A stretch of 64,000 nt of DNA, from assembly GCA_017979445.1 (NCBI GenBank), contig CM030716.1, positions 16,263,443-16,327,442 of the forward strand, written 5' to 3'. The stretch comes from Akebia trifoliata. Its lineage: Eukaryota; Streptophyta; Magnoliopsida; Ranunculales; Lardizabalaceae. A program made the position numbers and the translations under genes. Below the pieces are notes generated by a model that saw only the letters and a list, made by a program, of their open reading frames with translations, was not told the DNA's origin and ran no database searches. Shown in pieces: positions 12,297-23,393 of this stretch. The stretch's first letter is position 1. Every line of letters begins with the position of its first letter.

Positions 12297-12845
12297 ATAT
12301 CCTTTTTAACCGGGTCCACGACCCAGATTCATTTCCAACTGGAACCCAGATCTATTTCCAACTGGGTCCCCGACCCAGATCCGTTTCCAACTGGGTCCAC
12401 GACCCAGACCAATTTCCCAACTGGGTTCACGACCCAGATCCGTTCCAACTGGGTCTACGACCCAGATCCAGTTCCGACTGAGGCCACGACCCAGATCCAT
12501 TTCCGACTGGGTCCACAACCCAGATCCCTTTTTAACGGGGTTACGACCCAGATTCGTTTCCAACTGGGTCCACGACCCAGATCCAGTTCCGATTGGGTCC
12601 ACGACCCAGATTTATTTCCGACTGGGTCCACGACCCAGATCCATTTTTAACGGGGTTACGACCCAGACCCATTTCCCAACTGGGTCCACAACCCAGATCC
12701 AATCCAACTGGGTCCACGACCCAGATCCAGTTCTGGCTGGGTCCACGACCCAGATCCAGTTCTGGCTGGGTCCACGACCCAGATCCATTTTTAAAGGGGT
12801 TACAACTTAGATCCGTTTCGCCTAGGTCCATGACCCAGATTCACT
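12297..12845 (+). repeat. Minisatellite of CTGGGTC-CAC-GACCCAG hairpins
   Basis: About 18 tandem units of roughly 30 bp lie in the B1 leader. Most contain the perfect palindrome CTGGGTC, loop CAC or TAC, GACCCAG, followed by an ATCC(G/A)TTTCC(A)A spacer. Variant units such as the GGGGTTACGACCC type keep a shorter stem. Long ORFs on both strands (for example 12249-12650 and 12593-13051) are repeat translations without family resemblance. This array is not seen in B2. Confidence 0.85.
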
Positions 12846-13179
12846 ATAAGCCGAATCCATATCGAACTTCAAACCAAGTCCATGATCTAACAGAGAAAAC
12901 AACCAATCAATCAATCCTTTTCAAAAAAAAAAAAACCAGATTTCAAAAAGCACCAATTGTAGTCCTTGATCAAAGCCGGTGCCTAGAAAGATCTTACCCT
13001 GTTGATTCGAGGGGGATTGACTACGTCTATTCAGAGAACAATGTGATTTAAGAGTACCATTGTGCGCCGCCTCTTCCTTGGAGTTCTGCCTGGCCGGTGG
13101 TGATTTCAGAGAACTGAATTGGAGGTCACCAAAAACATAGGTTGTTCTAACTCGATCTACCTCAGAAACTATCTTTTCA
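12846..13179. other. Spacer between B1 minisatellites
   Basis: Unique noncoding sequence of the leader between the two arrays. No motif or gene is recognised. Confidence 0.4.
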
Positions 13180-13905
13180 AAATGCTTTCCCGATTCAGTG
13201 TCGATGCTAACTCCGTGCTGATGAAATTACTTTTCAAAATGTTTTCCCAACTCCGTGTCGATGTCAGCTCCGTGCTGATGAAATTACTTTTCAAAATATT
13301 TTTTCGACTCTGTGTCGATGCCAGCTCCGTGTTGATGAAGTTACCTTTTCAAAATGCTTTCCCGACTCTGTGTCGATGCCAGCTCCGTGCTGATGAAATT
13401 ACTTTTCAAAATATTTTCTCGACTCCGTGTCGATGCCAGCTTCGTGCTGATGAAATTACTTTTCAAAATGTTTTCCCGACTCCGTGTCGATGCCAGCTCC
13501 GTGCTGATGAAATTACCCTTTCAAAATATTTTCCCCGACTCCGTGTCGATGCCAGCTCCGTGCTGATGAAATTATTCTTTCAAAATATTTTCTCGACCCC
13601 GTGCCGATGCCAGCTCCGTGCTGATGCCAACTCCGTGTTGATGTCGACTCCGCGTCGACGCTAGCTCCGTGCTGAGATATTTCTGTTTTCAAAATATTTT
13701 CCCGACTCCGTGTCGATGCCAGCTCCATACTGATGAAATTACCTTTCCTAAAATATCTTACCGACTCCTTGTCAATGCCAGCTCCGTGCTGATACCAACC
13801 CCGTGTTGATGCCGACTCCGTGTCGATGCCGACTCCATGCTGATGTAATTCTTTTGTAAAATATTTTACCAACTCCGTGTTGGTGCCGGCGCCGCGCCAA
13901 GAAAT
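13180..13905 (+). repeat. Minisatellite of TCCGT-loop hairpins (B1)
   Basis: About 13 units of roughly 55 bp lie just before gag. Each unit has two small hairpins, CGAC-TCCGT-GTCG and CAGC-TCCGT-GCTG, followed by a TGATGAAATTA...TTTTC spacer. The array is the reverse complement of the B2 array at 45746-46458, so it is an inherited part of family B. Some B1 units carry other stems with the same loop, including CAAC/GTTG and GTCGAC/GTCGAC. ORFs in this region are repeat translations. Confidence 0.88.
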
Positions 13906-14062
13906 TACGTTTTCACTAAAACCCATAATAAACAACTTTACCTGACTTAATAAAAACATCAGGCAACTTTACCTTGGTTGTCTGTACCCACAGGTGGCCA
14001 AACGAAAGAAATACAAGCAGTCAGAAGTGCTTCCCTATTTTCTCAGATCGTCTACCGTCACC

Positions 14063-16167
14063 ATGAGTTCTTCCGAACCGACACAACCCCTAGTGACCGA
14101 AGCGTCAGGTATCGACCCGCAAATAACAGCACTATTAAAGATAATTTAGAGGCAAGAAAAGATAGTGAGTACTGTGTTAGCCAATGCCAGCATCCTACAA
14201 GCTCAAACGATACAGCAACACGCATCCGGGTCGAATCAAGAGTTACCCGAGCAGCTTCCACAGGGACCACAAACCACGATGCCACCTGTAGTGCCTGAAT
14301 ACCAAGGGCCTCCGCTCTATATCCCACAGAATCGACCACCTCCTGTGGTCATTCCCGACGATGACTGTGAGTACAGGGCTACGGAAGCCAAAAGCTTGAC
14401 AGATGAAAAACTGGCTCAGCAGATCGAATCTCTACAAGAAAAGATGAGGAGGATGAATGGTCTCAACACTATGAGCGGAACCCGATTCAAGGATCTATGC
14501 TTCTACCCCAATGCTCAATTGCCGGCCAAGTTCAAATGTCCAGAGTTTGAAAAATATAACGGAGTAGGGTGTCCGCTGTCACATCTGAAGTTGTATTGTG
14601 GATCCATGTATCAATATGGCGATGACGACAGGTTGTTAGTACAATTGTTTCAGAGGAGCTTAACGGGACAGGCACTCAAATGGCTTTCTGGATTGGATCA
14701 CTCACTCATTAAGAACTGGCAAGACTTAGCCGAAATGTTCTGGCAAAATTACTGGTTTAATACTGATGTGGGGCTAGATCGGAACGACTTGGCCAAAATG
14801 ACAAGAAAGCAGAGGGAAACGGTGAAAGAGTATGCGCAGAGATGGCGAGAGACCGCCTCACAAGTAAGGCCCGCAATGACAGAGCAAGAGATGAATACTA
14901 CGTTTATCTCGACACTAGGGCACGCCTTCTATACTCATCTGGTGGGGCACATCACAGGCGCATTCTCGAACCTGGTACAAGTAGCAGATCGGGTCGAGGA
15001 CGGGATCCGAACCGGTCTGATCTTCGATTTTACGAGTCTAGAAGCAACAACAGGAATCCCTTCTTAGAGAAAACCAGTGCCTCTAGGAAAAAAGAGGGAA
15101 GAAACTTAGGTCAATAACGTACAGCCGAATCGACCCCTCTTCATCCCTTCACCAGCACCGAAACCACAAGTACCGACAACTTCATAGGCACCAGCACCGC
15201 CAACATGGAACCCTCCACCTCAGAACCAATTCAGGGCAAACCCTCCACCAGTTGCACAGCAGGCACCACTGTATGGGCAGAACCAGCAGGCACGACCCAA
15301 CAGAGTATTTACCAAGTTACCCATGACACTGTCGGAATTACTGCCAATCTTACTCAGGGGTGAGTATCTTGCAAAGCGCTCGCCAAATCCTGAGGCTGCC
15401 AAAGGGCCAGGGTACAATCCCAATTTTTTCTGCCAATTCCACATAGGTGCACCAGGGCACTCTACAGACCAATGCTGGCAACTCAAGCATCAAGTACAGA
15501 ATCTGATCGATAAAAAGGCTCTCATCCTGGATGGGTCTGCCAACCCGCCCCAACCACAGAACATCAATCAAAACCCCCTACCTACTCACAATGGAGAGGG
15601 GAGTGGGCACAGGGTGAATGTCATCGACGGAGAACTCAACTTTAATCCTTCTGATTTGATAACACCCATTAGGACAAAAATCAGAGTCCAATTAACCAAG
15701 GAATCCAAGGCATCAACGGTTAACACAGTTAACCACTACACAACTAACGCATCAAAAAATTCACTGCCACTCAGATTGGTCGACCTCACCATCCATCCCA
15801 CTCATCAAAATACGACTACTCGACCACCTTTAGTCATACCTCACGGATCATCCCTTCATCAAAATTCGACCCAGCTTCCCCTTGTCATACCTTACGCACC
15901 ACCATACTCTTAAGGAACAACTCGACCCCCTCTTAACATACCATACCCTTCGTCTCCACGTCCACTACACGTCATTCGATATACTCCATCAGCTTCTCAC
16001 GTAACTCCTCCTACTACCACTGCCTCCAAACCATCACCACCACCCCTCATTCTCAATATGAAACCCGATCCACCTCCCATAATCATACGCTCACCTAAAC
16101 CATTCCTCTATAGCTCCGATCAGGCAGTCCCCTTGAGCTATGAGACCACTATCACCACAACAGCGGG
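14063..16167 (+). pseudogene. gag: gag of B1, decayed and truncated
   Basis: The capsid/nucleocapsid polyprotein of a Tat/Ogre element, which would form the cytoplasmic particle. ATG at 14063 is chosen because its MSSSE start matches the B2 gag start at 45503. The retrotransposon gag core lies at 14480-15010 (motifs YNGVGCPLSHLKLY, WLSGLDHSLI, YAQRWRETASQVRP). A zinc-knuckle-like CQFH...GHSTDQC lies at about 15430-15470, and a proline-rich tail follows. Breaks: TAG at 14147-14149, a stop at 15065-15067 followed by a scrambled stretch up to about 15322, and another stop at 15911. The frame is then cut by A1 at 16167, about where the B2 protein reads TTTSGVE. It is not expected to give a working protein. 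Confidence 0.88.
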
Positions 16168-17913
16168 TGAAAGCACCCTCGATCCGCGGGGTGCGCGGAT
16201 CCGCTTTTGACCCTTGAGGTTTGGGAGTCGCCACCTAGTTATTACAGTCTAGGAATCGATCAATGACTCTAAACGGATAAAGAACTAATCTAGAACAGAA
16301 AAAAACTGAATTCGGGGATCACGTTACGGGGTTGGAAGGTGTTAGGCACCAACCCCGCCCGGCCAAAGTCGGTCTCTACTAACTTCCCAAATAAATTACA
16401 TTGCTAAAAAAACCTAGATAATAAAAAAAAGTAAGAAATTATACCTTTTCGATAGCAAAGACCTTGTTTCCTCAGATCCGTCAAAAATTGCTCCTTGTAC
16501 CGTCCTCATTGCTTCGTTCTGTCTCCGGATTTGATTTCTGATCTCCTAGGCAAGGTATCTCCTTTTTTTTTATCTGGACTCTTCGAGTTTGTTATGAATT
16601 TTGAGGTGTTTTTGGAGGGTTTTTAGGTATTTTTTAGGCTAAAATCAAAGAGGGGATGTTAGGTAAGGAGTTGGGACTTCAAAATTAGGGTTTATAGGAG
16701 GCTAGGGGGGCTTTTAGACCTACTTCTCTTAGAGTTTATGACTTGATACGAAAATAGGGTGTGAGGACCTCTATTTATAGATTTTTTTAGGGGTTGATTT
16801 AGATAGAGTTAGTGTTTAATTAGAGTTCTTTTAATTAGAGTTGTGTTTTAGTTAGAATTATTTTAGGTAGAGTTGTGTTTTAATTAGAATTATTTTAGGT
16901 AGAGTTGTATTTTAGTTAGAACTCTATTAAATAGAGTTATTATTTAATTAGAACTCTATTAGGATTTTGACTTTTGGTCTTATTTGATTGACTTTTAATA
17001 TTTTGACTTTAGTCTTAATTGATTGACTTTTAATATCTTGACTTTAGTCTTGCTTAATTGACTTTAATTTTGACTTTAGTCTTACTTGATTGACTTTAAT
17101 ACCTTGACTTTAGTCTTGCTTGATTGACTTTAAATTTTTGGGGAACCCCCCTCTATTATATCTTTAATTCTTTGGACCCCCAAATTGAGGGGTCCTTAAA
17201 GAAATATCTCACGAACTCTCAACAATTTTGCCTGAGAGCCTGATTGATCGATTTTTTTAGTTCAAAATTTTAAATTAATTTTATTAATGTTTAACTTTAA
17301 TTATTTAATATTTTATTTATTAATTTCAAAATTTTTAATTATGAAAATTGTGAAATTATCGTTTTGCCCCCGGAGAGGACTTTTCATGTTTTAAGTCAGT
17401 TTTTAATGTTCTAGGATGTTTTAGAATCGATTTTTGGTAAGGAATTCAATGGAAATATTAGCTTGTATCTTTTATGAAATTTTTTGTGTGAAATGGTCAT
17501 GAACTTTATGAGGGGCATTTTCGTAATTTTGTCAAATTCTGTTAAAATTGGCGAAATGATTTATTTGGTTTCGATTTATTATTTTATGTGTTCGAAATGG
17601 TTTTCCTAATCGTAACGTAGGCTCTAGGGTTGTTTTGATGTTAGGGATATTTTGGTAATTTGGTCATTTTTAGGAATTTTTATCGTGAAACTTCTTTTTG
17701 GTCTGCAAGATGATGATTTCTATATTTCTAAGGTCATATTTTCCTTGCATAGCATGGTTTCTAAGGTTTTGTCAGTTCAAGATACCTCATCCGGATTTCT
17801 GAAATATATCTGGTAATAAAATAAAGGATTGGAATAACATCCATAATTGGGAATCGTTACGATCGAGTTGACGAGTTGATTAATTAGGCGGATGCAAAAA
17901 TGGGGTGTCTACA
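16168..17913 (-). repeat. 3' LTR of A1 (family A)
   Basis: A 1.75 kb LTR which on the minus strand runs TGTAGACACCCC...GGTGCTTTCA. It aligns end to end with 24308-26030 and 59907-61635. It contains TATTTATA at 16772-16779 (minus TATAAATA), the conserved stem-loop at 16327-16357 and a terminal GATCCGCG palindrome. The downstream half is rich in repeated TTGACTTTAGTCTT-like units (about 16960-17130). Confidence 0.9.
16327..16357 (-). other. Conserved LTR stem-loop (A1)
   Basis: CGGGGTTGG, loop AAGGTGTTAGGCA, CCAACCCCG. The 9-bp stem is perfect, the loop is identical to that of B2, and the stem is entirely different from B2. Confidence 0.7.
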
Positions 17914-17930
17914 GATGCCCCTCTTTGGCA
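17914..17930 (-). other. Polypurine tract of A1
   Basis: On the minus strand CTGCCAAAGAGGGGCATC directly precedes the LTR start TGTAGACAC. The AAAGAGGGG core is the expected plus-strand priming site. The same sequence precedes the 3' LTR of A2 at 26031. Confidence 0.75.
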
Positions 17931-18214
17931 GAGAGTTGAAGCAAATTAGATAGCAAATCTATTTTGGTAGATAGTACGATATCTGAATACCAAAGCTAGT
18001 GACAGTTCATTTTGTAGCCTGATTTAGCAATTCGTCGAGGTGTTCAGATCCTTGAGGGTAAAGCTCTCCCCGAATTAAAAGGTTGTCAGGTCATCGAGTG
18101 CAAACTCTTACTGACGGTGTCAGATCCTTAAATTTTAGAAAATTCTCCTTGACTGATGTAACAACTGTGCAAGTGTGTGATTTAAAATCTAAGAGTTTAA
18201 GTTGGAACTGAGTA
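17931..18214 (-). other. A1 3' noncoding region next to the LTR
   Basis: Noncoding. It is similar to 26046-26310 in A2 (both contain GATAGTRCGATATC and AGCTAGTGACAGTTC), showing that A1 and A2 share their 3' untranslated end. Confidence 0.55.
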
Positions 18215-18920
18215 AAATTTGAGCATAATTTGGGCATAATCTGAGCATAAACTGAGCATAATTTGAATATAAACCGAGCATAATTCCGAGAAAACCCTTG
18301 GCGGCATCTGAGCATAGTTCTGAGAAAATCCTAGGCGGTAACTAAGCATAATTCCGAAAAAACCCTCGGTGGCATCTGAGCATAATTCCGAGAAAACCCT
18401 CGACGACATCTGAGCATAATTCCGAGAATACCCTCGGCGGCATCTGAGCATAATTCCGAGAAAACCCTCGGCGGTAACTGAGCATAATTTTGAGAAAACC
18501 CTCGGCGGTAACTTAGCATAGTTCCGAGAAAATCCTCGGCGGTAACTGAGCATAATTCCGAGAAAACCCTTGATGGCATCTGAGCATAATTCCGAGAAAA
18601 CGTCGGGGGCATCTGAGCATAATTCCGAGAAAATCCTCGGCTGTAACTGAGCATAATTCCTAGAAAACCCTCGGCGGCATCTGAGCATAATTTTGAGAAA
18701 ACCTCGGCGGTAACTGAACATAATTCTGAGAAAACCCTCGGTGGCATCTGAGCATAATTCCGAGAAAACCCTCGGCGGTAACTGAGCATAGTTCCGAGAA
18801 AACCCTCGGCGGCTTTTGAGCATAATTCCGAGAAAACCCTCGGCGGCATCTGAGAATAGTTTCGAGAAAATCCTCGGCGGTATCTGAGCATAATTCTGAG
18901 AAAGCCTACGGCGGCATCTG
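18215..18920 (-). repeat. 34-bp minisatellite in A1 3' region
   Basis: About 20 tandem units contain GAGCATAATT followed by CCGAG-AAAACC-CTCGG, a 5-bp hairpin, then CGGCATCT or CGGTAACT. Because few units contain stops, long open frames exist on the minus strand (for example 18197-18823), but they only spell the repeat. Macas and co-workers described Ogre 3' minisatellites as seeds of genomic satellites; this array is of that type. Confidence 0.9.
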
Positions 18921-20392
18921 ACTGAGTAAAACTGAGACTAAAGGAATAAATCTGGGAAAGAACGATTGAAAATGAATCTGAAAAAGAGGGGTTGGATCTA
19001 GAAATGAAGAGATCTGAGATAGAATGAATGTCCTATCTCCTATGTGAGATCCAAAATGCTTTTGTTTGAACTTCGAGGTTTTATCCAAAAGTTTTATGAA
19101 TTTAAAACCCGAGTTTTATTTCTTTTGAACCTCAAAAGTTTTTTGAAAAACTGTTATCAAGAAGGTAACCTTAAGTTTGGGGTTCTCATTATCATTGCTC
19201 AAAAATAAAATGCCCATAGTTTGACAATGAACATGGCATTGAAGATAATTGAACACATCATGCAAAAATTAAAAAAAATGCCCCTAGTATAAGGGGGAAA
19301 AGTTATATTAAAGAAGAAAGAAAATGCCCCTTGTATGAAGGTTTGAAATATTTGATTACCACAAGCGCAATAAAGATCCAACTTTTAATTTTGATTAATT
19401 TTATTGAAGATTTTGAGTCAGGCTCAAGAGAACAAAATATTTCCTTTTGGGACTCATCATAGAATTCACCCTTTTCTCCATTGGTTCACTCGGGGAAGTA
19501 AACATTTTCAGATCGATCGTAGACAAGATACTGGTGGCTTATGAGTTTATGCCCTGTTTAAGCTAAGTATTGAACTTGATTATTTGGACTTCTGATGTTT
19601 CACCTTGGACCGCTCTTAGTTTGGGATCTTCTTCTATTTTTCTTTGTTGCTCTAACTTTTTCCTAAATCGTCTTTTCAGGTTTTCAATCTATCGAGCTTA
19701 CTCTAGCTTTTGCCTAGATCGTATTTTCAGATTTTTGATCTAGCGCGATTTTCTTTTTTTTCTTGGCTCTGATTGTTGTCAAAGTTGTCCTTTCAGATTT
19801 TTCAACCTTGCGAGCTTGCCTTAATTTTTGCCTAAGTCGCCCTTTTCGGGTTTTCAACTTAGTAGGCTTCATCATTTTTTTATCTTTTTCTTCTCCTCTG
19901 AACTTCTAGAGTTACTGTCTGATCATGCTTTGCTATCTTCCTTGACTTTTCGTACGGTACTTAGGAGGACTTTTATAGGTAAGCTTAGGACTGGGTATAA
20001 AAAGAAAGGAATTTTGAGGTCAAAAACCCAAATGCCCCTTGTGTGGCGTTTTCTTTTAAATTGTTTTCTTTTTCCTTAAATTTTCTTCCCCATTTTAGAT
20101 TTCTTTTTCTTTTGAATTTTTTCTTGATTTTTTATTGTGTGGGGAAATAGATTTTTTTTATTTTGATGTGGTCGGGCCTGAAGTAACTTCTCAGGTTAGC
20201 TACGTACCCCAGAATTTTGGGATCAGACCAAAACGTAATTCGAAGTTTCCTTTCCCTAGGTTAGGTGATCGGGCTGAGAAAGAAAAAAGGCATAATTTTT
20301 CTTTTTGAAAAGGCTGTAAAGGGGTTGAGAAAGGATATGTTGAACCCGGTAGCTGGGTAATATGATGATTGATTTGGCCAAAGATGGCCTCC
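18921..20392 (-). other. A1 3' noncoding region with hairpin repeats
   Basis: No coding region. From about 19650 to 19870 there are four degenerate copies of a hairpin with the loop core TTTTCAGGTTTT-like and changing stems: CTAGATC/GATCTAG (19714/19737), CAAAGTTG/CAACCTTG (19780/19803), CTAAGT/ACTTAG (19832/19857) and a weak first copy. Related copies occur in A2 (53108-53209) and B2 (37214-37243). The stretch 20160-20392 is also conserved in A2 at 53566-53800. Confidence 0.6.
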
Positions 20393-20940
20393 TTAAATGT
20401 AGTACCGTTTGATTTGGTCAAGGTTGGTTAGTTCTGGTAATTCGATTCCATCATGATTTTGAAGTCTGACAGCTTTTCCTGGTAATATTTCCTTGACGAT
20501 GAACGGACCTCCCCAATTTGGTTTGAACTTCCCTCTAGGGTCAAAGATAGGTGCCTGATTCTCTTTGAGTACTAAGTTCCTGACTTGTAAGTGACGGGCC
20601 TTGATCTTTTTGTCAAATGCGCAGGTGACTCTTCTCTGATAAGCTTGCACGTGGTACAACGCTCTTAGTCATTTTTCTTCGATCAAATTCAATTCTTCAT
20701 ACCGTTGGCGAACCCAATCTGCTTCTGCCAACTGACTTTCTAATAAGACCCTGAGAGACAGAATTTTCATTTCAACTGGCAAGACTGCTTCCATGCCATA
20801 CACTAAGGAGTAGGGAGTAGCTCTAGTGGAGGATCAAATTGAGGTTTGATATGCCTATAAGGCAAATGGCAGTTTTTCTGACCAATCTCGATGTGATTGA
20901 TACATTTTCCTGAGGATAGTCTTAATATTCTTATTAGCTG
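20393..20940 (-). pseudogene. pol: Integrase C-terminal part of A1 pol
   Basis: An open frame at 20393-20659 matches the end of Tat/Ogre integrase. It has YQRR followed by a basic linker, KARHLQVRNLVLK and the GPY/F-like motif NWGGPFIV, and it ends at a terminal YYI shared in style with B2 (KKYYA). Upstream, 20660-20940 still aligns with the B2 integrase (ATPYSLVYGMEAVLPVE motif) but contains stop codons. This domain normally binds DNA or chromatin. It is disconnected from the catalytic core by the stop at 20960. Confidence 0.8.
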
Positions 20941-20959
20941 CTTCGACTGCTCCATTAAT

Positions 20960-21961
20960 CTAAGGGCGGTAAGGAGATGATTTATAGTGTGAGATTTTGA
21001 ACTTTGAACACAATTTAATAACCTCAGCTTTGAAGTGTGACCCGTTATAAGAGATCAACTCTGAAGGTACCCCGTATCGACTGATGATGTTTGTTTGAAC
21101 GAACTTTGCAACTCGAGACGCAGTGAGGACAGCATAAGAGGCAGCTTCTACCCATTTGGTAAAATAATCGATGGCAACTAGAATGTATTCATGCCCGTTT
21201 GATGCCTTAGGCGATATTTTACCAATAATGTCAATTCCCCAGACTGAGAATGGCCACGGTGAAGTCAGACCCACTAATTGAGATGGTGGCACATGTATAA
21301 GGTTCGCATGTATTTGGCACTTATGACAGGTTTTGACCATGTGATGATAATCTGTTTTCATCGTGGGCCAGTAGTAACTTTGTCTCATAATTTTCTTAGC
21401 TAACATTTTCCCACTCATGTGTGGGTCACATTCTCCTGAATGTAGTTCAACCATTATCTGTTCAGCTTGATCTTCATCAACACACGACAAATGAATCCCA
21501 TCATAAGACCTTTTGTATAAACTTCCTGCGCACAGGATGAATTGAGATGCTAATCTTAATAGGGTTTGTCGTTCCTTCCTCGATGCTCCTTCCGGGAATT
21601 CTTGTGTTTCCAACACTCTCTTTATATCTGTGTACCATGGCTTTCCATCGGGTAGTCGAGTAGTAATGTTGATCTGATGGTAGTATGCGGGTTTGTCTTT
21701 GACTTCAACAGTGATCGGCCTCAAGTCCATGCCAGGGGGTAAATGGATCATTGAAGATAAAGTTGCTAAGGAGTCAGCAAATCTGTTATCCTCACTTGAC
21801 AAGTGTTGGAACATGATAGCTTTAAACTTACTGACTAATTTTAACAAATACTCATGATAAGGTTTCAATTTTTCATCCCTAGTCCTCCATTCTTCCAATG
21901 ACTGATGTATGACCAAGGCTGAATCCCCAAAAACTTCAATTTCTGTAATGCCCAAGTTCAA
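20960..21961 (-). pseudogene. pol: RNase H end, zinc finger and integrase core of A1
   Basis: In order: the second half of the added RNase H (VFGDSALVI; DNRFADSLATL), an HHCC-type zinc finger (HSGECDPHMSGKML...CHKCQ) and the integrase core with WGIDIIG as the first catalytic Asp. The second Asp is lost: the codon at 21047-21049 reads Tyr (ISYNGSHFK) where relatives have Asp-Asn. The frame ends at 20960, just before the catalytic Glu segment. By family knowledge this copy cannot catalyse integration. Confidence 0.88.
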
Positions 21962-22051
21962 AGTAGCTTCGAGCCCTGCAATGCACGCCTCATATTCAGC
22001 CGTGTTATTAGTGTTCGAAAAGGCTAATTTAATAGCGATAGGAATGTGGCA

Positions 22052-22678
22052 TCATTCCGGAGAAAACAGGAATGCCCCTATTCCATACCCATTTTGATTG
22101 GCGGCTCCATCAAAGTACAACTGCCATGTTTGGTTCTGCGGTTCTTCTTTAACGTGCAAGATGTTCTCATCTGGGAATTGATCGACAGGCCTTATTCCTT
22201 CTACTACAGGGTGATCTGCCAAGTATTCTGCTACAGCTCTCCCTTTGATAGACTTCTGTGTAACATGCGTGATGTCAAACTCTGATAGCAACAATAACCA
22301 TCGCGCGGTTCTCTCTGTCAACGCCGGCTTCTCGGAAAGATACTTGAGAGGATCCATCCGAGATAACAGGATAATTGAATGAGATAACATATAGTGCCGG
22401 AGTCTCTGAGTAGCCCATACCAATGCTAAGCAAGTTTTTTCGTGAGTCGAATATTTTCGTTCATACTCTAACATCATCTTGCTGATGTAGTAGATGTCCC
22501 TTTCTTTGCGAGTATTTTTGTCATACTGTGCAAGCATGCATCCAATAGCTTCTTCTGTGAGTGACAGATAAAGAAGAAGTGGTTTGCCCGGTGTGGGTGG
22601 AACCAAAATAGGTGGGTTTAAGAGATACTCCTTGACTTGGAGTCTTTTGACATTGCTCGTTCCAAATTGTTGGTTCAT
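22052..22678 (-). pseudogene. pol: Degenerate RNase H and start of second RNase H (A1)
   Basis: The first part resembles the Ty3-type RNase H that follows RT (YYISKMMLEYERKYSTHEK, ATQRLRHYML), but LLLYLSLTEEAIGC lacks the usual catalytic Asp motif. This fits the known decay of that domain to a connection domain in Tat elements. Near the end (about residues 187-208) the additional RNase H starts with LYFDGAANQNG. A stop at 22052 cuts this domain after FSPE; it resumes at 21961. The frame differs from that of the RT segment, so a frameshift lies near 22680. Confidence 0.85.
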
Positions 22679-23378
22679 TCTTTTTTAGAAGCTTGAAAAT
22701 AGGTTTGCAGAAGTTGGTGAGTTGAGCGATGAATCTGCTAACATACTGGATTCTGTCCAGAAAATTTCGAATCTGCTTTTCAGTCTTGGGCGGCGGCATC
22801 TCTTGGATAGCTTTAATCTTCACCGGGTCTACTTCGATCCCTCTTTGACTGACCACAAATCCCAATAGTTTTCCAGAAATTACTCCAAATACGCATTTCT
22901 GTGGGTTGAGGCGGAGTTGGTACTTTTGAATCCTTGTGAGAAACTTTTCTAACGCAGTAACGTGCCCCAGTCGTTCCTTGGATTTGACTATCATATCGTC
23001 TACATAGACTTCGACTTCCTTATGTATCATGTCATGTAGTAAAGTCGTGGCCGCTCTTTGATAGGTAGCTCCAGCGTTCTTCAAGCCAAAATGCATAACC
23101 TTGTAGCAAAAGGTTCCCCACTGTGTGATGAACGATGTCTTTTGCATATCTCGAGGATCCATTTTTATCTGATTGTATCCTGAAAATCCATCCATGAAGG
23201 ACAACAAAGCGTGCCCTACAGTACTATTTACTAGGACATCTATGTGTGGTAAAGGAAAACTGTCTTTTGGGCTTGCTTTGTTAAGGTCTCTGAAATCCAT
23301 ACACATTCTAACTTTTCTATTCTTTTTCGGTACTGGGACGACATTAGCAATCCACTCAGGGTATTCTACTACTTCCAA
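22521..23378 (-). pseudogene. pol: Reverse transcriptase of A1
   Basis: RT domain with MCMDFRDLNKA, SFMDGFSGYNQI, FGLKNAGATYQRA, the catalytic YVDDMIVKS and LLGFVVSQRGIEVDP. It would copy genomic RNA to DNA. The fingers start in the separate frame upstream; a stop lies just before 23378. After about 22680 the frame leaves the RT family, and the RNase H continues in another frame, so a 1- or 2-nt indel is present. Confidence 0.9.
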
Positions 23379-23393
23379 AAATCCAGCGTTAAT

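Larger units (their letters stand above)
8799..16167 (+). mobile_element. Ogre-like retrotransposon B1 (left part)
   Basis: A plus-strand Tat/Ogre element with 5' LTR (8799-11075), PBS (11078-11095), a leader with two minisatellites, and a decayed gag. It is cut at 16167 within the gag C-terminal region by the 3' LTR of A1. The remaining pol and 3' LTR must lie beyond the right edge of the window. It belongs to the same family as B2: the LTR, the 55-bp minisatellite and the gag protein are all similar. B1 carries stop codons in gag, and its LTR is more diverged than those of B2. No ORF1 of the B2 type is found in its leader. Confidence 0.88.

Noticed and set aside
12249..13051. Long ORFs on both strands rich in DPDPF/WVHDP
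   Set aside because: They only spell the GGGTCCACGACCCAG array.
13119..13959. ORFs of 148-181 codons on both strands before B1 gag
   Set aside because: Translation of the 55-bp hairpin array, which lacks stops in several frames.
18197..18891. Minus-strand ORFs of 208 and 186 codons with repeated RNYAQ/FSELC motifs
   Set aside because: They are translations of the 34-bp minisatellite in two frames; no non-repeat sequence, start context or family resemblance.
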